A stretch of 64,000 nucleotides of DNA from Dolomedes plantarius (lineage: Eukaryota > Arthropoda > Arachnida > Araneae > Dolomedidae), in assembly GCA_907164885.2 (NCBI GenBank), contig OU015499.1, forward strand, positions 149,859,149 to 149,923,148. The letters are read 5' to 3'. This document shows, in pieces, positions 45,053 to 57,684 of the stretch (within the stretch, counting starts at the first letter, position 1; each line of letters starts with the position of its first letter). A model generated the notes under the pieces. The model was not told where the DNA came from and did no database searches. It saw only the letters and a program-made list of their open reading frames with translations. The position numbers and the translations under genes are program-made.

Positions 45053-47666
45053 GAAGGAAATTAAAATAGTAGCAATATAATATTGTGCAGAGTTATAGGC
45101 ATTTTAGCTAAATTTCAATAAAAATTACTTCAAATTGACCAATTTATAAAAAAAGTATGCTATTTACATGTAAGTTTTTTTTCTCCATTTTTAAGTGCTA
45201 TTTTACCATAAAAAACCAAAAAAATCTTTAAAAATTTTTTTTTTTTTAAATTGACTCTGAACGTAGAATATTAATCTGAAATTTTGCTAAAATGCCTATC
45301 ACTCTCCACAAAATCCTAATGCTAATATTTTAAATTTCTTCTCACACATGATACATATGACAGTTATCTTCAAAATGGCTTACAATCTAAGAGAAAATTT
45401 TAAAATGCAAAAATAATACATGCAATTTTATGTTCTAATATGAAAATTTTCCCCGATTCGTCATTCCTTTCCTTATAAAAACAGCCCAAAATAAAAAAAC
45501 TACAATTATATCTCAGAAATATTGTAAAGAGTTCTAGACAGAAGCATAAAAAGAAAGAATATTCAAATAAAGTAGTGCTATTTTACCATAAAAGACAAAA
45601 AAAATCTTTAAAAAATAATTTTTTTTTTGAAAAATTGACTTTGAACGTAGAATATTAATCTGCAATTTTGCTAAAACGCCTATCACTCTCCACAAAATCC
45701 TAATGCTAATATTTTAATTTCCTTCTCATACATGATACCTATGACAGTTATCTTCAAAATGGCCTACAATCTAAGAGAAAATTTTAAAATGCAAAAATAA
45801 TACTCACAATTTTATGTTCTAATATGAAAATGTTCCCCCGATTCGTCATTCCTTTCCTTATAAAAACAGCCGCAAATAAAAAACTATTTATTATACACCA
45901 ATTATTGTTCTTTTTTTGTTAATTTTGTATTTGCTAAGCAAATTGTGTTATTATTGGATATTTTTGAAGGCCAGTGAAATATAATTATGTTTTATTTACT
46001 TTTCTATTTTGCGTTTAGTTAATTTTCCAATTGTTCAGAAATTAATTATTCAAACAGAATTTATTACTTTAAATATTTCAATGGGGGGAGAGGGGTTACA
46101 GTTGATTCCTTCATCATTTTTTATTATCATTCTGAAGTAGGAATTATGGTGACTGTCTACGTTCCGAGTCAATAATAATAAAAAAAAAATTTAAAGGTTT
46201 TTTTCATCTTTTATGGTAAAATAACACTTAAAAATAAAAAAAATGAGACAAAAACTTACCTGTAAATAGCATACTTTTTTATAAATTGGTGAATTTGAAG
46301 TAATTTTTAATGAAATTTACCAAAAACACCTTAAATCTCTCTGCACAAAATCTTAAAGCCCTCACACATGATATTTTAATTTCCCTCTCACACATGATAC
46401 ATATGACAGTTATCTTCTAAATTACCTACAATCTAAGAGAAAATTTTAAAATGGAAAAATAATACCTGCATTTTTATATTTCAATATGAAAATTTTCCCC
46501 GATTCGTGATTCCTTTTCTTATAAAAACAGCCCTAAATAAAAAAAACTATTTATTATACACCAATTATTGTTCACTTTTTGTTTATTTTGTATTTGCTAA
46601 GGAAATTGTGTTGTTATTAGATATTTTTGAACACCAGTGAAATATTTGTTTATTTTGTTTTTGCTAAGGAAATTGTTTTATTATTGGATATTTTTGAAAG
46701 CCAGTGAAATATAATTATGTTCTTTACTTTTCCATTTACTTAATTTTTTAATTGTTCAGAAATTAATTGTTAAAACAGAATTATGTTTCAATATGAACAT
46801 TTTCCCTGATTCATCATTCCTTTCCTTATAAAAACAGTTGTTCACAAATTAATTGTTCAAACAGAATTTATTACTTTAAATATTTCAATGGGTGTGGGGG
46901 TACAGTTTATTCTTTCATCATTTTTTATTATCATTCTCAAGTAGGAATTAAGGTGACTGTCTACGTTCGGAGTCAATTTAAAAAAAAAAAATTAAAGGTT
47001 TTTTCATCTTTTAAAAAAGAGACAAAAACTTACCTGTAAATAGCATACTTTTTTATAAATTGGTCAATTTGAAGTAATTTTTAATGAAATTTATCTAAAA
47101 CACCTATCACTCTGCACAAAATCTTAAAGACCTCACACATGATATTTTAATTACCCTTTCACACATGATACATATGATAGTTATCTTCTAAATTACCTAC
47201 AATCTAAGAGAAAATTATTCTTTCCTCATTTTTCATTATCATTCTCAAGTAGGAATTAAGGTGACTGACTACGTTCGGAGTCAATTTTAAAAAAATAAAA
47301 TATTTAAAGGTTTTTTTCATCTTTTATGGGAAAATAGCACTTAAAAATTAAAAAAAGAGACAAAAACTTACCTGTAAATAGCATACTTTTTTAAAAATTG
47401 GTCAATTTGAAGTAATTTTTAATGAAATTTACCTAAGACCTATCTGCACAAAATCTTAAAGCCCTCACACATGATATTTTAATTTCCCTCTCACACATGA
47501 TACATATGACAGTTATCTCCAAAATGACCTAAAATCTAAGAGAAAATTTTAAAATGCAAAAATAATACACGCAATTTTGTGTTCCAATATGAAAATTTTT
47601 CACACTTTATTGAAACTTCATCTGGTGGACAGATGGCTTGAGCGTAGCTAGGCGAAGCCTGGCTAG

Positions 47667-48056
47667 TAAAATGAATAAACTGGTTTAAAAATATACATCA
47701 TGTTTTTAGTTCCTTTACTTTCCAATTTTGTGATATTGTAGAATTGATTTTTGTTCAATAACAGATTAAATAGATGGCCCATTAATGTTGTGATGGGCAA
47801 TATTGATGGCCCATTATGGGTACATGGGATAAAATAATGTCCCATTATAGGTGCATCAGGTTGGTTATTATTTATGTATATATATTAGTTTATGAATGCA
47901 GCCAGTGCGCTCCAATTGCTACTACAGATGTAAGACAGTTATTAAAATGGTAGGTAAAAATTTGGACCAGTTTGCTTTATCTATAGTTGTGAAAATTCAG
48001 ATTTACTTCAATTTTTCTCTTAACTGGGCCATTACCGGTGCGTTTACCTTACTAGT
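47667..48056. other. No gene recognised
   Basis: Contains a thrice-used atggcccattatg-type motif (47775-47860). Otherwise unassigned AT-rich sequence. Confidence 0.5.
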
Positions 48057-48218
48057 CGGATAAAAGGAAGGCCAAAACTAAGATGGCTCGACTCTGTCGA
48101 ATCAGATTTTAGAGTGACTGCAGTGAGGAACTGGCACACTAGGTCTAGTAATAGACTGTCCTGGAGGAATCTTCAACAGAAGGCCCTGGCACACCCTGGA
48201 CTGTCGTGCCAAATGTGA
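48057..48218 (+). pseudogene. Non-LTR retrotransposon ORF2 C-terminus
   Basis: Reads KGRPKLRWLDSVESDFRV then RNWHTRSSNRLSWRNLQQKA and HPGLSCQM, stop. The GRP-x-RWLD-x-V ... DR-x-xWR pattern is the usual end of jockey/RTE-like LINE ORF2 proteins. Only 53 codons remain, as expected from a 5'-truncated insertion; the 3' tail is cut by a hAT MITE at 48248. Confidence 0.75.
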
Positions 48219-48247
48219 TGATGATTTCCTCAAGTATCTTTTGTAGT

Positions 48248-48663
48248 CAGTGGCGTAGCAAAGGGGGGGTAAGGGGGTCTATCATGCCCCGGGTGCCACT
48301 CGCAGAGGGGTGCCAATGTAAGATCTATATATTATATTACTATATGTTTTCGAGGGAGATGCCAATATAAGGTCTATATATTATATTACTATATGTTTTT
48401 CAGGAGAGGGCACCAATATAAGGTCTATATATTATATTACTATATGTTTTTCGGGGAGGGCACCAACATAAGGTCTATATATTATGTTACTATATGCTTT
48501 TCGGGGGGGGGGGGGGTGCCAATATAAGGTCTATATTATGTTATTATATGTTTATCGGTGGGGCGCCAATATAGGGTCTATATATTATATTACTATGTTT
48601 TTCGGGGGGGGGCACCACAAAGGTATCGTGCCCCGGGCACCAGTTATGCTCACTACGCCACTG
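48248..48663. mobile_element. hAT MITE with internal tandem repeats
   Basis: CAGTGGCGTAGC and CTACGCCACTG ends are flanked by a perfect 8-bp duplication TTTGTAGT (48240-48247, 48664-48671). The body holds about six units of 60-65 bp (ataaggtctatatattatat, actatatgtttttcgg). Same family as 15208-15388, expanded internally. Confidence 0.92.
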
Positions 48664-48671
48664 TTTGTAGT

Positions 48672-48948
48672 ATCGCACTAATGTAAAAAAGTAATAAATT
48701 TACCATTTAGTTATATAAAAAAGTTTAATCGAAAATATCTTATTCGGATGACGATGAATTTATTTTGCCATTTGATGATTAGCCGTCTCTAACTAAAAAA
48801 AAATAATATTTTTAGACAACGCATTATATTTAAAAACCCAACTGGTTCGGTAAAAATAAGTACACCTATCTTCAGTAGTTCCGCGTTAGGAGTTTCACAG
48901 TTTTTGAAAAACTTAAAAATTCAAATTTTTTTGAAAAAATGGGGTAAT
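48672..48948. other. No gene recognised
   Basis: Short unique AT-rich sequence between two MITEs. Confidence 0.5.
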
Positions 48949-48952
48949 TTAA

Positions 48953-49542
48953 CCCTCCAGCGGGTACGCCGGTGTACAGAGTGCAACATTTTCGCAATTT
49001 TTAATTATTTGTTTTTACATGTAAGGTTTGAATGTTCTAAGCAGTTTCTATTTATAGCTGCACCTTTTCTGATACAGGTCTGATTTTCTGACACTTCTAT
49101 TCCTTTCCATTCATTGGTAGTCGTGATTTAACTGTGGTAAACCAGCAATTATACTGGATAACAATAGGACAAAAGCAGGAGTTGATGGAGTCAATCCAAT
49201 GTGCGGATATTACACGGTATCCCGCATATCACGAAGATGGACAATCTCATTGTTTTTCAGGTTTTGGGGCGTAATAGGAATCCATCCGTAAGTTGTCCTT
49301 AGATCCGATAAACCGGACAGTTTTGAAATAAGGCGATTGAATCTTCATTCTTTGGCCTTTAATTACAAATATATCTCAATATTATCAACATTTTATATCT
49401 TGTCATAAAACGCAGAATTAATTATTTTCAATATGAAAAAATAGTTTATTACAAAAGGAATAATCAAGGTTGAAAGAGAAGTTGCATTTTGTGCCACGCA
49501 CGCCCGCTGGTGTTCCAAACATTGAATCGCCCGCTGAAGAGT
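48953..49542. mobile_element. piggyBac-like MITE, most complete copy
   Basis: The left end CCCTCCAGCGGGTACGCC and the inverted right end GGCGATTC-like/CCCGCTGAAGAG terminus are flanked by TTAA (48949-48952, 49543-49546). Inside both ends lies the motif gtgcaac. TTAA specificity and CCC ends are piggyBac features. There is no transposase. Fragments of this family occur at 2612, 22715, 25941, 26812 and 42878. Confidence 0.8.
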
Positions 49543-50507
49543 TTAAATCGTTATAAATCGAAATATTATTTGTGGAATTTCGAAATTTTTTCATTTAATT
49601 AAACAGAAACATATAAGTTTTAAGTTTGATTCATCATTTTTTAAACAAAGATTGTCTGCTATTACAATGTTGCAAAAAAAAAAAATTAATATCTCCTGTT
49701 CTAATTAAGATAGAAACATGATTTAATAGGCATTTTAAGCGTAAAAAAACACAGAATTTTTAATGAGATTAAATTGTTTTTAGAAAATTTGAAGTGTTTT
49801 CTGTCATGGAGCCCGTAATTGCATACATTTAGAAAACGGAAAAAAATATTTGTGGATAACTTTAACTTACGTGTTTGTTTTTCCATCGATTAGGCAGGGG
49901 GGAAAGTCGGATGAATTTATGCAGCACACCGTTACTCCAAAAAATTCTTGAACGCACTTCGAAATCTTAAACCGATCTACAGATTTTGCGGTCGTGTCTG
50001 AGGACAGGAAAACGGTCGATTTTTTGCTCGCAGGCAGAGGTGCCACGCGAAATCGCAAGCCCCAGTCGACGATTCAGGACTTCTTTTCACAGAGCTATTT
50101 CTAAATTTGCACACTACCGGATACGTATAACATAAATTGACTCTTGGAATAGTCTTTTAGAGCTCCTGCTAGGTGTATATCCTTCTTGGCGGCCACAACA
50201 TTTTACGCGTAAAAAAACTTGTTTCCAGGTCTACGGTCGCTAGCCGGGGAAAGATGTTTTGTTTACATCTCGCTGAGCAAGCAGGCTGTGACTGGGCAAC
50301 CGGCCAGCCGGTTGCCGAACCGGCCGACGCAGAACGTCACTGCGCATCATGTTTGAAAATTCGACCAGAAGGTAACTTAGGATATCGCAATGTCCGGCTG
50401 GTTTTGCCGGCTGCTTAGCATTGTGGACAAAATGTCCGGCCTATTTTAACGATAGCTTAGAGAGGTGGATTTATATATATATATAAAACATTTTTACATA
50501 TGTTATT
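49543..50507. other. Unassigned; one ORF with a possible donor
   Basis: On the minus strand 50058-49867 is open (MRFRVAPLPASKKSTVFL ... FFGVTVCCINSS) and ends beside ACGTAAGT, a good 5' splice donor. No family is recognised; a chance ORF is as likely. A GC-rich patch with aaccggccagccggttgccg lies at about 50300-50330. The rest shows nothing. Confidence 0.2.
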
Positions 50508-50562
50508 GTAAAATACTCTTGTAAGTTAAAGAAGCTATAAAAAACTTACAAGAGTATTTTAC
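50508..50562. repeat. 20-bp inverted duplication at Naiad break
   Basis: GTAAAATACTCTTGTAAGTT (50508-50527) is the exact inverse of 50543-50562, with a 15-nt spacer. It lies exactly where the minus-strand Naiad coding sequence stops. Inverted terminal rearrangements are known for Penelope-like insertions. Confidence 0.85.
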
Positions 50563-52041
50563 ATCTTCTTTTAAGTCTTTTATTGGAGTGACTAAAGAAA
50601 TTTCTATTATAAGGCAGTTTAGAATGTACTAGCTTCAATAAATTAATTTTCCATAGATCGAAGGCTTCAGTTGGGATAGAATAATTAATAGCTATTTTAT
50701 AAATAAATTTGTCTAAATCAGCATTTAAGATATTTACTATCATTTTATTATTCATAGTACTAGGTAAACGATATTTAGTTCCCAAATTCATTAACTCACG
50801 CAGTGCTAAATTATCAACTATATCTAAATTGCCTGTTATTACATGACCATGTTCTGTGTCAACATAACTATTGTATTTGGGCAGATGACATAAGCAATTT
50901 AAATTTATTGATTGAGAATAATTTTGTGATACCTGATTATAGTTAAATATACGTCTACCCAAAGGCAGTGTATATTTAAAAGCACGTTTAATTTTTTTCT
51001 TTTACTGGAAACATATCATGTAGTTTATCAAATATACAATTGAAATTTATATTATTTAATTTAGGGTTAGTATAATTTATTACACAATAAGTATTATTTA
51101 CATTGTCATATTTTTTAAATAAGTTTATTTCTAAATTATTAGCTCGTGTTAGTAGTAAATCATATACCAAATGCTGAAAATGATAATTCTTTAGTTTAGT
51201 ACTTAAAAATAGATGATATAACTTAATATGTTTTTTATAGACAGAAAAAATCCAAGCTTTTATTTTTTTGCATTGATAATCATTTATAAACAATTCTTGA
51301 AACTTTAATATAGCATTTTTGTGAGCATTACATTCAAAAGTCTTGCATTTATTATTATTTTTACCTCTTTTAGTTCTTTTTACTATCTTAGTTTCTTCGA
51401 TTAGTTGTGGGTAAATAGGATTAGCTGACACATCAGTAAAATTGAACTTAACTATATTTTTCTGCTTAAATATTTTATTTTGGCCATATGGAAAAATAGT
51501 TTTATGATTTTGCATATATATATATATTTTCATAAAATAATCTGTCAGATGGAGATTTAATAATGTCAACAATGGATATAATAATTTTCTCAAAATTATG
51601 TTTATTGAAATGATCAAACTCTATATTTAGTGGTTGACTATTTTGTATGTTATATTTTTTAATATTAGAACGGTGCAAATTAATTCTATTATGTAGTGGA
51701 TTGGAAGTCTGACCAATATATTCCATATGACAACAACTGCAGGTAATTTTATAGATGCAATTATATGCTTTACAGAATTTTTGTTTTTGTGAATTGACTT
51801 TAATTTGAGAATTGTTAGAGTAGGGCACAAGTTTTGCATAGCTTATTAGAGCATCTATCAAAAACTAATGTGTTTCGCCTGACTTGATAACCTGAAAAGG
51901 GCACAGAGAAAGAGGATGTAGAATATTGGTAACGTTTGACGATCCATTGGTACCCCAATAAGTATCAATGTACCGAGCATTGACATGATTAGTTTGACAT
52001 CCCAAATTGCCAGTCGCTAAAAATGGTTTACTACAGCTCAT
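50546..52041 (-). pseudogene. Naiad-type Penelope-like element, GIY-YIG and CxC half
   Basis: From 52041: MSCSKPFLATGNLGC ..., then a Cys cluster (CSNKLCKTC), the GIY-YIG domain (CIYKITCSCCHMEYIGQTSN, NRINLHRSNI, FDHFNKHNF) with its Cys/Cys/His/His set, the end HKTIFPYGQN, a basic linker (KRTKRGKNNNK), GRRIFNYN and the CxC motif NCLCHLPKYNSYVDTEHGHV-ITGNL. This N-terminal endonuclease plus CxC order defines Naiads. Frameshifts lie near 51875, 51820, in (TA)n at 51520 and in poly-A at 50990. The RT is missing: the element ends at the inverted duplication 50508-50562. No in-frame TGA was seen. Confidence 0.88.
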
Positions 52042-52081
52042 GAATAGAAAAGAATATGGTCTCTTATACTAACATATTAGG

Positions 52082-52259
52082 GAGTGGCGCACCCAGGGGG
52101 GGCCCAGGGGGCCCTGGCCCCCCCAAAGAAGTAGAAATATTGATTTTGCATTATAAATATTTTTATTCGTTCATCTCGGCCCCCCCCCCCATGCAATATA
52201 AATATTTTTATCCATTCATCTCGGCCCCCCCCCAAGAAAAAATCCTGGGTGCGCCACTG
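52082..52259. mobile_element. hAT MITE, GTGGCGCACCC family
   Basis: GAGTGGCGCACCCAGG and CCTGGGTGCGCCACTG ends with a perfect 8-bp duplication ATATTAGG on both sides (52074-52081, 52260-52267). The G/C-homopolymer-rich core is partly duplicated (tataaatatttttat, ccattcatctcggccc). Confidence 0.92.
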
Positions 52260-52267
52260 ATATTAGG

Positions 52268-54020
52268 TATATGATAATTATAATTAAATACCAATACATA
52301 TAGCAAGTATAAGAGTAGCATTGTAAAAAGCAAAGAGAATATAATATTAACTAATAATTAAAACTTATTATTAACCAATGCAAATAGCAAGAATAAGAGT
52401 AGCATTGATAAAAGCAAAGAGAATATAATACTAATCAATAATATGTGTAAGAACCAATTATACAAACAAATAGAAGAAGAATAGCTTTAGTAATTAAATA
52501 ATACACTACATGTTTATAAATTTAACCTCAAATATTTATTGTTTAATAAATGCTTAAACCAATAAACAAAACATAAGTAGATAAAATTGAATAAGTTGAA
52601 ATTCTTGAGTAAAATAATATATTTACACAAGAAGATTAATTTGACCTCTAACATATAATATAGAATAAAGGTTTAAACCAAAAAACATAACTGATTAAGT
52701 AATAAGATGAATATCTTGAGTAAAATAAATAATTTATTATATAATAAATATTTAATACAAACAACAATAAAACACAACATTAGAAGAAAAAGTTGAAATT
52801 CTTGAGTAAAAAATAATAAATATATTTTGTAGAATTGTTTAAACCAAAATACATAACATAAGATAAAGTTGAAAATCTTGAGTAAAATCAAAAATAAAAT
52901 ATACAACTAGTTTAAACCAATTTAAACTAATGGAGCTCCTCTGCCGAGGGGGGGCAGGGGGAACATGTAAAAAAAATTGAAAACGACTGGTATCACTGTC
53001 GAATCCATAGTTTTCGGGGTCGCTGAGATAATAGCAGTAGGTTGCAAAACTTCAAAAGAAAAAACATCATACTTCACTACATTCATTCAAGAACGTTAAT
53101 AAAATATGAAGCAGCTATTACACTCTGTTATTAAAAACACAGATCACCAGAAAATGTGAAAATGCATGTTGTTCATAATCAGTATTAAACTTTACAAATA
53201 AAGCTCACACACATTGGTTCTGCAAATGCACTCAAACTCAATTGCCCAAATGCAGTGTGATAATAAAATTATCTCTTTATCAAGCAGGAATTTATGGAAC
53301 TTAATTCTTTTTGTGAAGGTTACTTTGTGATCACTCTTGGTTTGAGAATAAAGGTAATCTAAATGTAAGCACTCTGAATATATAAATTCTGAATAAATAG
53401 AAAAATATTAAAATCAACAGAGGAGGGTTTAACATTCAAATGAAGCTATTAAGTTACATTTGGAGAAAACAGTGATACGAGCAAGAAGGGACTTGCAAAA
53501 CCTTATTACATCATGTAAGCAATATGCTTTGAATATTTAATGTAAGGTTTCCTTAGAATAGTCTCTTTTGCTTAAATATACAAATTTAATAAACAAATCT
53601 TGATTTCTATTTAGTAATTTATATTGGAAAGCTATTTTAATTATAACCAGTTTACCTCAAATGGCAATAACTGATAATATGTGAAATAATATACAGGATT
53701 CTTTCTCTAATGGCTATTCTGAAAAATAAATTGAAATTTAATAAGAAAATTAAAGAAAATCAAGTATATTACCTTATATACATAAAACTAGATAAAAAGC
53801 TATATGATACAAAACTAAAAATTGGATCCTCATTTGATTTAAATAATTTACAAATGTAATAAACATTGCATAAGAAAACTCCTTATATTCAAAGTTAAAA
53901 CATTAATAGTATTTTACAACGCCTTTTACAGATCTTACATTTAATATTTTATCATAACTTTCAATCCTTCTTGTATACAATCGTAGCTAGCAAGTTTTTT
54001 TACTTGAAACAGAATATTAC
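52268..54020. repeat. AT-rich decayed tandem repeats, no gene
   Basis: 52291-52360 and 52375-52440 are direct copies (aagagtagcattg, aaagcaaagagaatataata). 52550-52910 has four or five degenerate units built on ttaaaccaa and gaaattcttgagtaaaat. 52920-54020 shows no coding or repeat signature. Confidence 0.55.
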
Positions 54021-54207
54021 CAGGGCCCGATTATGAACGCTGGGGGCCCCTGGGCAGATGCTACTTGGGGGCCCCCTCTTACGGACATTTATAAAAATAC
54101 ATACTATTAGAAGTACTAGGTGCATACACCAAGGGGGTTTTGGGGCCCCCTAGCATCAGGGGGCCCTGGGCAAAGTCCCGATTTGCCCATGCGATAAAAA
54201 GGCCCTG
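54021..54207. mobile_element. hAT MITE, CAGGGCC family
   Basis: CAGGGCCCGATTATGAACGC and an AGGCCCTG end, flanked by a perfect duplication AATATTAC (54013-54020, 54208-54215). The GGGGGCCCC-rich core is non-coding. Confidence 0.92.
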
Positions 54208-54986
54208 AATATTACATATAAATTCTGCTCCAGAGAAAATTACCAGCTGGCATTTAAAATGATGGATTTCCTGTAAGGAAGGAAAATTTTGAAAATATTT
54301 AACTGCTGTAACATAAAAGCATATAATTATCCAAAAGTAATTAACAAAATTTAGGAAATAAAATTCATATCATTGATAACATTTATCATAATTTTATGAT
54401 CATTGAAATTATGAAATACACTTTTACTTAATAACTGAAATGTCTAGCACTATCAGTTAACTGCTTAGCGTTTTAAGAATCAATTATACCATATATAACA
54501 GAGATGTCACTGAATACATTTGACATTAATATACCATAGAAAAATTTTTTTACTAACCTTACTGTGCTTCATATTTCCACAGCTGTTCAGATATCTTTTT
54601 TCAGATATGTTTCAGGGAAACGATGTAAAAGCATAAGTGCCTCTGAACGCGAAATTTGGACACATCTTTAGTGATTTTTTTTAAAGCTAAATGGGTCGAC
54701 AATTCTAAAATGAAAAAGAAAAATGATTAACTAGTGACAAATTCATCAAAGATTGGTAAATTTAGCTCAAAACTTAACGAATGCATTTAATCATAATCCC
54801 TAAGTATGTTTTCAGACAATTCATTTACACATGAAAGCAAATTTGAATAACTGTAAAATGCCCTTAGTAAGCTATACAGATGATCCCTTATTAATACCGA
54901 TTTCAGTTTAAGCATTTATATGAACAAAGGTAGCATTCGAACGTTTAGATTTAGCTCTACCATTTCTTTAAATATAATGACATAGG
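54208..54986. other. No gene recognised
   Basis: AT-rich sequence between two hAT elements with no open frame of note. Confidence 0.5.
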
Positions 54987-56800
54987 CAGGGACGAATTTA
55001 CATACTTTTATGCCCTAGGCCAAAGCACCATTTTGCGCCCCCTTCCCTCCATTTAAATTTTTGACTTATAACATTAGATTTAATATACAGTAAGAGTTTT
55101 TGAAACATATATACTGAATAAACATTTGAATAACATATTTTTAATAAAAATTTTCTACATAATTTCTTCTAATTTATCTAAAAATTACAATTAAAATTTT
55201 TTCCTTCGTGCTTTCGCCCATTAAAATTCTTCAATAGTTTCATTGAAGTCAACAGATCTTGTTAAATCTGCTTTAATACAAAGAAGTTCCAAGGAATTTA
55301 GTTTGTCTTGATGCAGCAAAGATATTAAATGATCTTTGATTCTTTTTAGTGCAGAAAAAGATCTTTCTGCAGAGGCATTTGTGGCAGGTGTGCACACAAA
55401 CATTCTCAATACGATATCAACCTTTTGATACACTGTTTGTAATCCTCTTTCACGTAGCCACTTGCAAATTGCTAAGGGACTTTTCGACCCAATGCTGCAC
55501 TTAGTTATGTGAGATTTTAGAAATTGCAGTTCATCACATAGTGCAGGCTCCAAATCATTTTTAAAAATTGCCTGTAATTTTCTTCCCTTTTCTTCAAGCT
55601 CAAGAGAAGTCAGTGACCAAATTTTAGTAATTCCTTTAAATTTTTCACCGAGCTCTCTATAAGCTTGTGACCTCTTCTCAAGCTCTGATTTGAGTTTGTC
55701 CACAATCGTGAAATAGGTATTAACTCTAAAGATATCACGTCCGTTTAAATTAACTTCGCCTTCACGTTTTTCGTCAGCTTGTAGTTTTTTGAAAACCTGA
55801 CGCTTTTCATCATAAACTTTCGCTCATAAACTTTCTTTTCAGAAATATCCAGAGCTTTGTTTTCATATACATCAAATTGCTCTCGCAGTTCTAACATGAA
55901 CTTTGCGAGTGACTGAAGAACTGTGGCAACTTCTGAAACATCAAGTTCTACGTTTTGTACATACTTATTGACTTGGTGAAGTCTAATCAGCACCGTTCCC
56001 CAAAACTGTGCCATGAATACTGTTTCGAGCCTTTACAACTTCGTTAGTAAACCTCTAGCTTTTGCTCTTATTGCTGATTTTTGACATTCGTCACTTTCAA
56101 AGTATTTTAGAGCTTTTATGACTGCAAACCAATCTTCTTTTAATGCTCTACAAGCATCATATCTTGCCGACCATCGTGTCGTGGAGAGGCTTTTTGCGAT
56201 AAGGGTGCTATTTTTCTTCAATGCTTTCCACCTCGCTGTAGACGACGAGAAAAAATTATAAAGTTCTTGAAGCAAATTAAAAAGCGATGTGGCTTCAATG
56301 CAGCAATCTATAGCATGTGTGCCCACTAAATTTAAAGAGTGTCCTGCACAAGGTATGAAGGATGCAAGAGGAGAAACTTCAAATATCCTAGCCTGAAGAT
56401 CTGAGTAAACACGAGCCATATTAGCTGCACTGTCATATGATTGACCCCGATATTTCAAGATATCAAGGTGGAGATCAGTGACAGTCTTAATAACAGCTTC
56501 AAACATTTCATGGGCTTTGTGGCCAACGTTAGGTAAAAATTTTATAAATCTCTCAACAGGTTTCCCATTTTTTACATATCGCAAAGCAAACGACAGCTGT
56601 TCCACATGCGAGATATCAGGAGTTGAATCTACAACAAGGGAATAGTACTTTGATGTTTTAGCTTCATTAGCAATATGCGTTAGTACTTTTTTAGCTAGGA
56701 GCTCCATGAACTCATCACAAATAGTAGATGAGAGATAGGATGTCTGTCCACTACCTGAAATTTGAAAAGATATTTCAACAACACATTTACCCAACACTAA
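54987..56800 (-). mobile_element. hAT transposon (ZMYM/DUF4371 type), 5'-truncated
   Basis: The 3' terminus on the minus strand is the inverse of CAGGGACGAATTTACATACT, a hAT-type end. The transposase relic follows inward. No opposite TIR or matching 8-bp duplication was found upstream of 56800, and the N-terminal zinc-finger part is missing, so the 5' portion is lost. Confidence 0.7.
55221..56797 (-). pseudogene. hAT transposase, ZMYM1-like, frameshifted
   Basis: The first piece (56797-56033) reads YYSLVVDSTPDISHVEQL, the DUF4371 start with a catalytic Asp, then RGQSYDSAANMA (second Asp) and IPCAGHSLNLVG, and STTRWSARYDA. The second piece (56014-55745) covers FMAQFWGTVL to the helical region. 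The third (55703-55221) ends with NASAERSFSALKRIKDHL, the hAT C-terminal dimerisation motif. Frame breaks lie near 56030 and 55725. About 500 residues are recognisable. Domesticated relatives include vertebrate ZMYM-type genes, but this copy is broken. Confidence 0.9.
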
Positions 56801-56929
56801 AAATCTAAGTTTTTATAATAATTTATCACAATTATCTCTTATCTCTTTATTCTAAACAAAGGTAACTCCCGCTGCAGCGGCAGCGGCTGTCAAAAGCTTG
56901 TCACGCTATCTCCTCCGAAACAGCTGGGG

Positions 56930-57145
56930 GTTTGGAGTCGAGACCGATACCAATAGATGCAGAAAAATGTGGGGAACAAAGTAAGACATGTCTCCGCGAC
57001 CAGGATGTGAGAGGTGGGAAAAAAAGTCCCTATTTGTGTTTGTCAGTGGAGAAAAGTGAAATCGGACCCGGACAGGTAAAGATGCCCCCGGGTCAAGCTA
57101 ATAGGACAGTGTTGTGCTAAAGCGTATAAGGGGAAACTATTACGT
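56930..57145 (+). repeat. Dispersed repeat with a shared reading frame, copy B
   Basis: Counterpart of 24085-24300 in the same orientation, with gtgggaaaaaaa, tttgtcagtggagaaaa, gggtcaagctaa. It reads GGKKSPYLCLSVEKSEIG in the frame matching copy A. The family is unknown. Confidence 0.5.
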
Positions 57146-57684
57146 GTTACATAAAACTTTTCAATTTTTCTATGCATCTTTAAAGGCAGTAATCATTTAT
57201 GAATGACCACGCTGTCAAAATATACGAAACAACAATCTTAATTATAGCCATAAATAAAGAGAAAATATTAAGCATTGTTCAGAGGATATCGTTCTTTCTC
57301 AGTGTTGTGTAAACTGCTCTTAGTATTGTTAATCATCAACAATGCTAATTATCATAAAGATTTTTACAACAGATCTGCTACGCAACAAAGGTTTTTTACA
57401 GTCGCCATTTTAAACCTAATACTTATGTGTGAAGGTTTAAGCGCTTGAAAGCTTATCGTAATTGCTTTTATTTTAATTTCAGAATTCTTTGAAATTTTCT
57501 TATATCTCTTGACATCGAGATCTTTTTATTGTTCTTTGTTGAAGTATCTATCATTGGACAAGTTCGTTCTTATCGTGTCTGCCGTGTTCTTGTTCGCTAC
57601 GTCGGACGTCTACTGCATTTTTTATCAGGCTTTTGTATTTACCAATTTTACGCTTTTATTGAAAAGAAAAAAATAAAGGGGAAA

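Larger units (their letters stand above)
43232..47666. mobile_element. Helitron composite with 3' ends at both sides
   Basis: The left edge CTAGCCGGGCTTCGCCCGGC is an inverted Helitron 3' end with a perfect hairpin. The right edge GGCGAAGCCTGGCTAG is a plus-oriented 3' end followed by T. About 60 bp of homology extends inward at both sides (gtccaccaga). Inside, a 300-600-bp module (ttacctgtaaatagcatac, caatttgaagtaattttta, cacacatgatacatatgaca) is repeated about eight times in both orientations. The repeated module includes the codons that end the helicase fragments. It looks like a concatemer of deleted copies in opposite orientations. Confidence 0.65.
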
